A stretch of DNA of 64,000 nucleotides from the NCBI RefSeq assembly GCF_024139115.2, contig NC_085139.1:103216158-103280157 (forward strand), read 5' to 3'. The notes below the pieces were generated by a model. It was not told the DNA's origin. It did not search any database and saw only the letters and a program-made list of their open reading frames with translations. Made by a program: the position numbers and the translations under genes. The stretch is from Armigeres subalbatus. Taxonomy: Eukaryota > Arthropoda > Insecta > Diptera > Culicidae. Below, piece after piece: positions 1 through 11,500 of the stretch. Positions within the stretch are counted from its first letter, which is position 1, and every line of letters begins with the position of its first letter.

Positions 1-25
1 CTTAATTTAAAACTACAATAACAAA

Positions 26-220
26 TAGGGGGAATGACGGCTTTGGCAGGTTTTGTTCTATTATTGGCAGGGGGTTTTATTATGTCTGACTATGCTCAAA
101 TTTGGCCTAAACATTCTTTGCATATCAAAGAACATTGTGGCCAAATTTCATAAAACTTGGTCGACAAAAACCCCCCTGCCAATAATAGAACAAAACCTGC
201 CAAAGCCGTCTTTCCCCCTA
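26..220. mobile_element. Short MITE with about 57-bp terminal inverted repeats
   Basis: The two ends are almost perfect inverted copies of each other, beginning TAGGGGGAA and continuing through a GGCTTTGGCAGG motif for about 57 bp with one mismatch and one length change. The flanks carry the direct repeat TAACAAA at 19-25 and 221-227, extendable to 8 bp if the terminal A is counted. The interior is only about 80 bp and non-coding, so this is a non-autonomous element moved by a transposase encoded elsewhere. A 7-8 bp duplication and TAGGG ends fit a hAT-like origin (inference). The near identity of the arms suggests a fairly young insertion. Confidence 0.8.
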
Positions 221-613
221 TAACAAAATTCCCAAAAAAAAAGAATTTCAACGCGCATTTTATTTGAACAAACGGACTGTTGGGTTTTTTCCTCTCTGCT
301 TGTTTATTTTGACCAGTCGCACCCACCCGCATGGTTTTGACAGTTGAAGTGCAGTTGTATTGATGAACCTGGTGCGAAACTGTAAAACAACACAGTGCGA
401 ACCCGACAGCTTTATGGTTGGAACTAGTGCGAACCTAGTTCCAACCTGATCGAATACAAAAACACTTTGACAGCACTTAGGTTTGAACTTTTTAAAGACG
501 AATTTGACATAAGTCTCATAGATTGCGAAATATCGAGATAACAAGCACCTCCTCATACATTAGTGCCGCCAAATATGCAGCAAAAGAAAAAGATCTTCTT
601 TCAGATATTAGGC
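221..613. other. Non-coding stretch, nothing recognised
   Basis: AT-rich DNA between two MITEs. Short frames on the minus strand have no recognisable domain and overlap the first MITE. I see no RNA gene or regulatory motif that I can defend. Confidence 0.5.
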
Positions 614-782
614 TAGGGGCCGTACACATTATACGCAAGCACTTATGGGGGGAAGAGAGGTCGGTCAATATCTTACGCTCCATATAAATAAAAAATCATT
701 TGTATGAAAAAAATCTTACATGGGGGGAGGGGGGTCGAAAAACCCAGAAAAATTGCTTACGTAATAAGTGTAGGACCCCCTA
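614..782. mobile_element. TA-flanked MITE with imperfect inverted ends
   Basis: The left end reads TAGGGGCCGTACACATTA and the right end is an imperfect inverted copy ending GTAGGACCCCCTA. TA at 614-615 and 781-782 fits a TA target duplication. The inside holds G-rich runs near 645-655 and 721-733 and no coding frame. It resembles the TA-type MITEs common in Aedes. Arm similarity is lower than in the element at 26-220, so it is probably older. Confidence 0.6.
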
Positions 783-1140
783 CATGGTCAGAATTGAGTT
801 CTTTCAATGAGCTGATGAATACAAATGAGTCAGTTTTGAAACGATTTCGTTAACGATGGACGTGCTTCCCCGAAGCCACGATAATTTCATATGGTTTTAT
901 TATTGCGAGAAGATTGAAAAATTCGAACCGGGGTCCGACTGTCGGAAAGTTGTTCCGCAAACGTCAAATCACTTGCACGGTAAAAATTTTTGGTTTATTT
1001 TTTCGGTGTGAATGTTGATTATTAAAATCAACGAGAATATGCAACTTTAAACGAGTGTTTCATGCCGCTATATTTTTTAAACAAGTTTTATGGTACTTTA
1101 AAGGCATTTTGTCATATATTTATGTGATTTTGAAACATTT
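783..1140. other. Non-coding stretch, nothing recognised
   Basis: AT-rich unique-looking DNA with no reading frame of note and no inverted or tandem structure that I can see. Confidence 0.5.
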
Positions 1141-1665
1141 TAGATTTCTCGAGGAATTTCCGAAGGTATCACTTAAATAATTTTTGTATGTATTCCAGAG
1201 GATGTATTCCAGAAATATTTCCGAAGAAATTTTCAAAGGAATTCCAAGGAAATTTCCAAAGGAATTTCTGAAGAAAAAAATCCTGAAAGACTTCGTAAAA
1301 AAATCCTAAGAAATTTTCGAAATTTTCTTAGAATTGCTTCTATGAATTTTCAAAAGAATGTCTGGATGTATCTTCAAAGTAATTTCCGGAGAAATTCTTT
1401 GGGAAATTTATGAATGTCGGTGTTGCCTTCAAGAGTTTCTTTGTAAATTCCATCAGGAATTCGTTTGGAAACTCCTAAAGAAATTCTTGAAATTTTGCCC
1501 TAGAATTGTGGAAAGGATTCTTGCTGAGGGAATGAAATTTCTCGAAAAATTCAAATATTTTCGAGAGAATGAAATTTTTGATTGTATCCGAAGGCATAGC
1601 TAAAATAATCTTCGATTTGGAGAGTTTTGGAAAAATAGTCCAAAGAATTGCAAGAAACCTTTTCA
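1141..1665. repeat. Degenerate TTCC/GGAA alternating repeat
   Basis: A patch of decayed short repeats in which TTCC and GGAA blocks alternate every 10-13 bp, giving small perfect palindromes such as GGAATTCC at 1238-1245 and GGAAATTTCC at 1248-1257. The 81-codon frame at 1358-1603 is low-complexity and follows the repeat. The same sequence style returns at 4320-4794, 39061-41611, 43464-43670 and 44640-45190, so it is a dispersed family. Confidence 0.6.
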
Positions 1666-4319
1666 ATAATTAAGACGATAGCGTTGTTTTATTTATAGAC
1701 GATAAAATGCAATAACAAATTGTAATATTTGAAATAGCCTGAAATCAAAATTAAAATTGATGTATCGAACAACCTCAACTATATGAAAGCTTTCATTAGC
1801 AAAAGTGATTAAATTTAAATTAAATTTCTCTTTGAAGTTCCAATACATTTGACCTAATTTTTGTTTTCAAGTTCAATATTATGCCCAACATAGACCGGGA
1901 AAAAAACGGCGAAAAGCTGAAATTTAAAATGTTGGTGTAGCTTTCTAAAAAATGACAAATCATCAAGATACATGTTTTACTGTTTTGTTAAGTTCCACTG
2001 TGGTTACTTACTAAAAATGATCAATTTGAAAACCGCCCCATAACTTTGTCTATAAGCAAGCGGTTTCTCATAGTTCTGGGATACATCTTTTTAAAATATT
2101 TATCTGTGTTTTCAACGCAAAAACGCTAAGTAAATGAACCGGTGCATTTGTCGGATCTGTCTCTCCAACCGAAGATAAAAAAAAACAACCCGATGCTCAA
2201 TTTCCGTTCTAAATTGCATTACGCCATTCATAAACGCTTCCTTTAACAAGATTGCAGATTAAACTTCGTTTGCTTTCGCTGTGCATCGTTGTCGGAGCAC
2301 GGCGTGGTAATCAAAACCCCAAGTAAAAAAAAAATGAAATATGGGAAATGCTGTAATTGCATTGTTGTTGCCGTTCATAGTGTGGTCGCGGTAATACATT
2401 CGTTTTGAGTGGGCCACGAGTCGGAGGCGACAATGTAAAGTGCGTTTCTCTCGGTGGTTTGGTTTCAAATTACCTCGCTTTAGGGTAAGTGAAACATATT
2501 GGAACCGGCTTATGTGTCAATGATTTTTTTTATTGAGTGTCTACGTCCCTTCGATCTTCAAAAAAATATATTTAGCTTAATTCTGCATGCTCATTGATGC
2601 TGTCTATTTTTTCTAGTTTCAAAATAGACTTGACAATCGATTTAACGAACCAAGTGGGAGGAATTCTGTGCATTTACCCTATTAATATCCTGCTGTGATG
2701 AAGGCGTTCAAAGTGTCCAGCCGTACGTGTGGTTTTCAGTAGTTGCGTAAAGGTGAGAGACAGCTGTCATGAGTTTATGATATGACGGACATTGAGATTC
2801 TAATTAATAGAGTGGCCTTTTGCGATTCATAATATGGGTTGTTGGAGGCTGAAAAACGAACTTTGATATTTTGAATTTCGCCCAACTAGAACTAGATAAA
2901 ATGATCGTTGATAGAAGCATGGCTCGACTTCTTCCCTGGGAACGTCAGCTCAGGTAGCACGAATAAACTATGGAAGCTTAGTAGGATTTTATTATTATTA
3001 TTAGTTATTGGCGACACTTTACCAAAGCAATGGCATTCGTGTCGTAGTAGGATTTTAGAATACAGGAATTAATGCTAAGTCTCTTAAGACTTATGAACGT
3101 TTGATAGACTATATTTTAATGTGATGACCCTGAATATCAATATGAAAAATGAAGGCAACTGCACATCCGTGAAGGTTCATATTCATAAACTGAATCACCG
3201 TCACGTTGAAATACAATCTGAGTAGCCAACCCTCGATTAGGTCACCATCGTCGTCGTCCTCGTCTGTTATGAATTCCTACTCCACAGTGTATTGCGCTCG
3301 TCATTGTCGTCGCGTTGCTTCGATTACTAGATAATGGAACAGAGAATCCAGCACGATTGGCGTCGATCCGGTGACACCCCAACTGCGACTTGGGGTGTTA
3401 CCACGTTCGTTAGTTTCCAAAATAAACCAGACACAAAGGTAGGTCACTGTCAGATTTGTTTGCGTCTGCGATAAGGAAACACGCGTTATTGCATAATCTC
3501 CGAAATGCTTACATGGGTAACTTTGAAGAAAAAACTCGGATCAACTTACTTTGGGATGATTTCAACGACTTGGAAGGTACCGTTAAGTAGGAAACCCCTT
3601 CCAACGTGCTCGGGTTGATTTAGTAGTCACAGCGATTCGAGCGCTGCTGGTACGACGGTAGTTCAAAAATTCGATTTATTGTTCATTCAGGTTACGTTTC
3701 GAGGTTATGTCAGTGTGGGAAAACGGCACTCGAGTTGCTTCCCCCTTTGGTTGATACCAATCTGGCTAACCATTATCATCGCCAACATCGTTGATGTTGC
3801 TGCTGGTGGCAGTTTTATGGTTCTTTGTGCAAAAAGAAAGCTCAAGAGACGGGGCGGCATTAAGTAAACGAATGGATCTCTAGCAAATATTATAATCGGT
3901 CCCGGACCATCAGAAGCCGGTTGATGAACGTGAGCTGATTGAGAATTGGAAGGTTTTGGAATTGAAATTGCTTTCAAGCAGAGCAGCCGACTTGGGGTTT
4001 GGGTGAAACTTTACCATTTTGGCCTGATTTTTCAGGTGGAATTTATTGCGATTTTGAATTGACCCATTTAGGTGCAAATCGTTGTACGCAAGGAATTGTT
4101 TTGGTATCAACAGCTTCATAGAAACTTAATTTATAAGCCTTTGTGAATTGAATAAAGCTTTACAGGCATACGATTTGATTGTTGGTTTGGCTGACGGAAT
4201 CTTCTGGGTTGTTTATGGAACTGTCGATGTCGGTATTCTGTCGATTTCTCTGAATGTGTTGTTGTGTTTTAGGCACGCAATATACTGATTCTTGAGTTAG
4301 TTGCTCTTGAAAACAGCAG
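1666..4319. other. Long unassigned AT-rich stretch
   Basis: No coding frame over 90 codons and no recognisable protein. Short frames on both strands at 3679-4119 overlap one another and look like chance. The DNA around 3240-3480 is somewhat richer in GC and in CGT-type trinucleotides but shows no clear exon. A short stretch at 3010-3050 (GGCGACACTTTACCAAAG then GGCATTCGTGTCG) looks like a dispersed mosquito repeat. It could be intron or intergenic DNA. Confidence 0.45.
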
Positions 4320-4794
4320 AAATTCTAATGATAGGTCCAACGGGAATTCCAGAAGGAATATACACAGGAGATCCCAGACGAATGGCCAAACTTAACAAAT
4401 TTTCGCAGCAAGCTTCATGATTTCCTCTAAGAGATTCTTCGAAAAGATTCCACAAGGAATTATAGCCAGAATTCAAAAAGCAATTTTTGAAAGAGTGTTA
4501 GGAGAAGAAATACTCGAATAGTTTTTCTTTGTAGTTTCCGCATGAATTCATAAACAAATAATGAAAGAGATTTTCGGGATTTTCTTTGGAGCAATTATCA
4601 ATCAATATCTAATTTAAGAAGCAGTTTTCGCAAGAATACGCGAGACAAATTCATAAGGAATACCCAAGGAAATATTTAAAGGGATTCTCTAAGGGATTTC
4701 TGAATGACCTGTTGAATAAATTTGCTAAGCATTTCTGAAGGAATTTGTGCGGGAATTCATGGAACTAACGGAGAAACAAAAGTTATTTTCACGA
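4320..4794. repeat. Degenerate TTCC/GGAA alternating repeat next to array 1
   Basis: Repeated GGAATTCC, AAGGAAT and TTCGAAAAG-like blocks at irregular 10-15 bp spacing. It runs directly into the first recognisable units of array 1. Whether it is the ancestor of that array or an independent copy of the dispersed family cannot be decided by eye. Confidence 0.5.
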
Positions 4795-5540
4795 ATATCG
4801 AGATTTTCCTTCTGGAACTTAACATTCCATCAGGGAATCCGAAATTTTCTTCCGAGAAACCTAAGATTTCCCTTTGGAAAATCTGAGATATTAGTTCGGA
4901 AAATCTGAGACTGTCCTTCGATGAAGCTAAAAATTGCCTTCGTAAAACCTGAGATTTTCGTTAGGAAAAGCTGAGAGTTTTCTTCGAGAAATCCACGATT
5001 TTCGTTCGTGTCATCCTTTTTCCTTCGAGAAATTTGGAATTTTCGCTCGGAAAATCCAAAATTTTCCTTCAAGAAATCAGATTTTCGTTCGGGAAATCAG
5101 AGATTTTCCATCGGGAAAATAGAGATTTTCTTTCGAGAAATCAGAGATTTTTCTTCCTTTTCCTGACTCAGATTTTCGTTCGGGAAATCAGAGATTTTCC
5201 ATCGGGAAAATAGAGATTTTCCTTCGGGAAATCAGAGATTTTCCTTTTTTCGAAGGAAAATCTCTGATTTCCCGAAGGAAAATGGAAAATTGAAGGAAAA
5301 TATCTGATTTCCCGAAGGAAAATCTCTGATTTCCCGAAGGAAAATCTCTGATTTCCCGAAGCAAAATCTCTATTTTCCCGATGGAAAATCTCTGATTTCT
5401 TAAACGAAAATCTGACTTCTTGAAGGAAAATTTCGGATTTTCCGAGCGAAAATTCCAAATTTCTCGAAGGAAAAAGGATGACACGAACAAAAATCGTGGA
5501 TTTCTTGAAAAAAACTCTCCGCTTTTCCTAACGAAACTCA
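4795..5540. repeat. Left edge of array 1: head-to-head palindrome
   Basis: From about 4795 to 5250 the units read in the GATTTTCC direction but are divergent. At about 5250-5257 the orientation flips, and 5257 to about 5510 is the reverse complement of about 4990-5250. The GTGTCATCC motif at 5018 returns as GGATGACAC near 5476, and the GAGCGAAAATTCC block at 5440 mirrors GGAATTTTCGCTC at 5036. After about 5530 the forward orientation resumes and stays. The unit here is mostly the 22-bp TTCG variant. Small frames on either strand are repeat artefacts. Confidence 0.75.
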
Positions 5541-8500
5541 GAGATTTTCCTTCGGGAAATCAGAGATTTTCCTTCGGGAAATCAAAGATTTTCCTTCGGG
5601 AAATCAAAGATTTTCCTTCGGGAAATCAAAGATTTTCCTTCGGGAAATCAAAGATTTTCCTTCGGGAAATCAAAGATTTTCCTTCGGGAAAACAGAGATT
5701 TTCCTTCGGGAAATCAGAGATTTTCCTTCGGGAAATCAGAGATTTTCCTTCGGGAAATCAGCGATTTTCCTTTGATGAAATCAGAGATTTTCCTTTGGGG
5801 AAATCAGAGATTTTCCTTTGGGGAAATCAGAGATTTTCCTTTGGGAAAATCAGAGATTTTCCTTTGGGGAAATCAGAGGTTTTCCTTTGTGGAAATCAGA
5901 CATTTTCCTTTGGGGAAATCAGAGATTTTCCTTTGGGGAAATCAGAGATTTTCCTTTGGGGAAATCAGAGATTTTCTTTTGGGAAAATCAGAGATTTTCC
6001 TTTGGGGAAATCAGAGATTTTCCTTTGAGGAAATCAGAGTTTTTCTTTAGAGTAGAGATTTCCCTTTGGAAATCAGAGATTTTCCTTTGAAATCAGAGCT
6101 TTTCCTTTAGGGAAATCAGAGATTTTCCTTTGGGGAAATCAGAGATTTTCCTTTGGGGAAATCAGAGATTTTTCTTTGGGGAAATCAGAGATTTTCCTTT
6201 GGGGAAATCAGAGATTTTCCTTTGGGGAAATCAGAGATTTTCCTTTGGTGAAGTCAGAGACTTTCCTTTGGGGAATCAGAGATTTTCCTATGGGGAAATC
6301 AGAGATTTTCCTTTGGGGAAATCAGAGATTTTCCTTTGGGGAAATCAGAGATTTTCCTTTGAGGAAATCAGAGATTTTCCTTTGGGGAAATCAGAGATTT
6401 TCCTTTGGGGAAATCAGAGATTTTCCTTTGGGGAAATCAGAGATTTTCCTTTGGGGAAATCAGAGATTTTCCTTTGGGGAAATCAGAGATTTTTCTTTGG
6501 GGAAATTAGAGATTTTCCTTTGAGGAAATCAGAGATTTTCCTTTGAGGAAATCAGAGATTTTCCTTTGGGGAAATCAGAGATTTTCCTTTGAGGAAATCA
6601 GAGATTTTCCTTTGGGGAAGTCAGAGATTTTCCTTTGAGGAAATCAGAGATTTTCCTTTGGGGAAATTAGAGATTTTCCTTTGGGGAAATCAGAGATTTT
6701 CCTTTGGGGAAATCAGAGATTTTCGTTTGGGGAAATCAGAGATTTTCCTTTGGGAAAATCAGATTTTTCCTTTGGGGAAATCAGAGATTTTCCTTCGGGG
6801 AAATCAGTGATTTTCCTTTGGGGAAATCAGACATTTTTCTTTAGGGAAATCAGAGATTTTCCTTAGGGAAATCAAAGATTTTCCTCTGGGAAATTAGAGA
6901 TTTTCCTTTAGGGAAATCAGAGATTTTCCTATGAGGAAATCAGAGATTTTCCTTTGGGGAAATCAGAGATTTTTTTTTGGAAAAATCAGAGATTTTCCTT
7001 TGGAAAAATCAGAGATTTTCCTTTGGGAAAATCAGAGATTTTCCTTTGGGGAAATCAGAGATTTTCCTTTGGAAAAATCCGAGATTTTCCTTTGGGAAAA
7101 TCAGAGATTTTCCTTTGGGAAAATCAGAGATTTTCCTTTGGGAAAATCAGAGATTTTCCTTTGGGAAAATCAGAGATTTTCCTTTGGGAAAATCAGAGAT
7201 TTTCCTTTGGGAAAATCAGAGATTTTCCTTTGGGAAAATCAGAGATTTTCCTTTGGGAAAATCAGAGATTTTCCTTTGGGAAAATCAGAGATTTTCCTTT
7301 GGGAAAATCAGAGATTTTCCTTTGGGAAAATCAGAGATTTTCCTTTGAGAAAATCAGAGATTTTCCTTTGGGAAAATCAGAGATTTTCCTTTGGGAAAAT
7401 CAGAGATTTTCCTTTGGGAAAATCAGAGATTTTCCTTTGGGAAAATCAGAGATTTTCCTTTGGGAAAATCAGAGATTTTCCTTTGGGAAAATCAGAGATT
7501 TTCCTTTGGGAAAATCAGAGATTTTCCTTTGGGAAAATCAGAGATTTTCCTTTGGGAAAATCAGAGATTTTCCTTTGGGAAAATCAGAGATTTTCCTTTG
7601 GGAAAATCAGAGATTTTCCTTTGAGAAATCAGAGATTTTCCTTTGGGAAATCAGAGATTTTCCTTTGGGAAATCAGAGATTTTCCTTTGGGAAATCAGAG
7701 ATTTTCCTTTGGGAAATCAGAGATTTTCCTTTGGGAAATCAGAGATTTTCCTTTGGGAAATCAGAGATTTTCCTTTGGGAAATCAGAGATTTTCTTTTGG
7801 GAAAATCAGAGATTTTTTTTGGGGAAAACAGAGATTTTCCTTTGGGGAAGTCAGAGATTTTCCTTTGGGGAAATCAAAGATTTTCCTTTGGGGAAATCAG
7901 AGCTTTTCCTTTTGGTGAAACATAGATTTTCCTTTGGGAAAATCAGAGATTTTCCTTTGGGAAAATCAGAGATTTTCCTTTGGGGAAATCAGAGATTTTT
8001 CTTTGGGGAAATCAGAGATTTTCCTTTGGGGAAATCAGAGATTTTCCTTTGGGAAAATCAGAGATTTTCCTTTGGGAAAATCAGAGATTTTCCTTTGGGA
8101 AAATCAGAGATTTTCCTTTGGGAAAATCAGAGATTTTCCTTTGGGAAAATCAGAGATTTTCCTTTGGGAAAATCAGAGATTTTCCTTCGGGAAATCAGAG
8201 ATTTTCCTTCGGGAAATCAGAGATTTTCCTTCGGGAAATCAGAGATTTTCCTTCGGGAAATCAGAGATTTTCCTTCGGGAAATCAGAGATTTTCCTTCGG
8301 GAAATCAGAGATTTTCCTTCGGGAAATCAGAGATTTTCCTTCGGGAAATCAGAGATTTTCCTTCGGGAAATCAGAGATTTTCCTTCGGGAAATCAGCGAT
8401 TTTCCTTTGATGAAATCAGAGATTTTCCTTTGGGGAAATCAGAGATTTTCCTTTGGGGAAATCAGAGATTTTCCTTTGGCGAAATCAGAGATTTTCTTTT

Positions 8501-11500
8501 GGGAAAATCAGAGATTTTCCTTTGGGGAAATCAGAGATTTTCCTTTGAGGAAATCAGAGATTTTTCTTTGGGGAAATTAGAGATTTCCCTTTGGGGAAAT
8601 CAGAGATTTTCCTTTGGAGAAATCAGAGATTTTCCTTTGAGGAAATCAGAGATTTTCCTTTGGGGAAATTAGAGATTTTCCTTTGAGAAAATCAGAGATT
8701 TTCCTTTGAGGAAATCAGAGATTTTCCTTTGGGGAAATCAGAGATTTTCCTTTGAAGAAATCAGAGATTTTCCTTTGGGGAAATCAGAGATTTTCCTTTG
8801 GGGAAATTAGAGATTTTCCTTTGGGGAAATCAGAGATTTTCCTTTGGGGAAATTAGAGATTTTCCTTTGAGGAAATCAGAGATTTTCCTTTGAGGAAATC
8901 AGAGATTTTCCTTTGGGGAAATCAGAGATTTTCCTTTGAGGAAATCAGAGATTTTCCTTTGGGGAAGTCAGAGATTTTCCTTTGAGGAAATCAGAGATTT
9001 TCCTTTGGGGAAATTAGAGATTTTCCTTTGGGGAAATCAGAGATTTTCCTTTGAGGAAATCAGAGATTTTCCTTTGGGGAAGTCAGAGATTCTCCTTTGA
9101 GGAAATCAGAGATTTTCCTTTGCGGAAATTAGAGATTTTCCTTTGGGGAAATCAGAGATTTTCCTTTGGGGAAATCAGAGATTTTTCTTTGGGGAAATCA
9201 AAGATTTTCCTTTGGGGAAATCAGAGTTTTTTCTTTTGGGAAATCAGAGCTTTTCCTTTGGGGAAATCAGAGCTTTTCCTTTGGGGAAATCAGAGATTTT
9301 TCTTTGGGGAAATCAGAGCTTTTCCTTTGAGGAAATTAGAGATTTTTCCTTGGGGAAATCAGAGATTTTTCCTTGGGGAAATTAGAGATTTTCCTTTGAG
9401 GAAATCAGAGATTTTCCTTTGAGGAAATCAGAGATTTTCCTTTGGGGAAATCAGAGATTTTCCTTTGAGGAAATCAGAGATTTTCCTTTGGGGAAGTCAG
9501 AGATTTTCCTTTGAGGAAATCAGAGATTTTCCTTTGGGGAAATTAGAGATTTTCCTTTGGGGAAATCAGAGATTTTCCTTTGAGGAAATCAGAGATTTTC
9601 CTTTGGGGAAGTCAGAGATTCTCCTTTGAGGAAATCAGAGATTTTCCTTTGCGGAAATTAGAGATTTTCCTTTGGGGAAATCAGAGATTTTCCTTTGGGG
9701 AAATCAGAGATTTTCCTTTGGGGAAATCAGAGATTTTCCTTTGGGGAAATTAGAGATTTTCCTTTGGGGAAATCAGAGATTTTCCTTTGGGGAAATCAGA
9801 GATTTTCCTTTGAGGAAATCAGAGATTTTCCTTTGGGGAAATCAAAGATTTTCCTTTGAGGAAATTAGAGATTTTCCTTGGTCATCAGAGATTTTGCTTT
9901 GGGGAAATCAGAGATTTTCCTTTGGGGAAGTCAGAGATTTTCCTTTGAGGAAATCAGAGATTTTCCTTTGGGGAAATTAGAGATTTTCCTTTGAGGAAAT
10001 CAGAGATTTTCCTTTGGGGAAGTCAGAGATTCTCCTTTGAGGAAATCAGAGATTTTCCTTTGCGGAAATTAGAGATTTTCCTTTGGGGAAATCAGAGATT
10101 TTCCTTTGGGGAAATCAGAGATTTTCCTTTGGGGAAATCAGAGATTTTCCTTTGGGGAAATCAGAGATTTTCGTTTGGGGAAATCAGCGATTTTCCTTTG
10201 GGAAAATCAGATTTTTCCTTTGGGGAAATCAGAGATTTTCCTTCGGGGAAATCAGTGATTTTCCTTTGGGGAAATCAGACATTTTTCTTTAGGGAAATCA
10301 GAGATTTTCCTTAGGGAAATCAAAGATTTTCCTCTGGGAAATTAGAGATTTTCCTTTAGGGAAATCAGAGATTTTCCTATGAGGAAATCAGAGATTTTCC
10401 TTTGGGGAAATCAGAGATTTTTTTTGGAAAAATCAGAGATTTTCCTTTGGAAAAATCAGAGATTTTCCTTTGGAAAAATCAGAGATTTTCCTTTGGGAAA
10501 ATCAGAGATTTTCCTTTGGGGAAATCAGAGATTTTCCTTTGGAAAAATCCGAGATTTTCCTTTGGGAAAATCAGAGATTTTCCTTTGGGAAAATCAGAGA
10601 TTTTCCTTTGGGAAAATCAGAGATTTTCCTTTGGGAAAATCAGAGATTTTCCTTTGGGAAAATCAGAGATTTTCCTTTGGGAAAATCAGAGATTTTCCTT
10701 TGGGAAAATCAGAGATTTTCCTTTGGGAAAATCAGAGATTTTCCTTTGGGAAAATCAGAGATTTTTCTTTGGGAAAATTAGAGATTTTCCTTTGGGAAAA
10801 TTAGAGATTTTCCTTTGAGAAAATCAGAGATTTTCCTTTGGGAAAATCAGAGATTTTCCTTTGGGAAAATCAGAGATTTTCCTTTGGGAAAATCAGAGAT
10901 TTTCCTTTGGGAAAATCAGAGATTTTCCTTTGGGAAAATCAGAGATTTTCCTTTGGGAAAATCAGAGATTTTCCTTTGGGAAAATCAGAGATTTTCCTTT
11001 GGGAAAATCAGAGATTTTCCTTTGGGAAAATCAGAGATTTTCCTTTGGGAAAATCAGAGATTTTCCTTTGGGAAAATCAGAGATTTTCCTTTGGGAAAAT
11101 CAGAGATTTTCCTTTGGGAAAATCAGAGATTTTCCTTTGGGAAAATCAGAGATTTTCCTTTGGGAAAATCAGAGATTTTCCTTTGGGAAAATCAGAGATT
11201 TTCCTTTGGGAAAATCAGAGATTTTCCTTTGGGAAAATCAGAGATTTTCCTTTGGGAAAATCAGAGATTTTCCTTTGGGAAAATCAAAGATTTTCCTTTG
11301 GGAAAATCAAAGATTTTCCTTTGGGAAAATCAAAGATTTTCCTTTGGGAAAATCAGAGATTTTTCTTTGGGAAAATCAGAGATTTTCCTTTGGGAAAATC
11401 AGAGATTTTCCTTTGGGAAAATCAGAGATTTTTCCTTTGGGGAAAATAAGAGATTTTCCTTTGGGAAAATCAGAGATTTTCCTTTGGGAAAATCAGAGAT

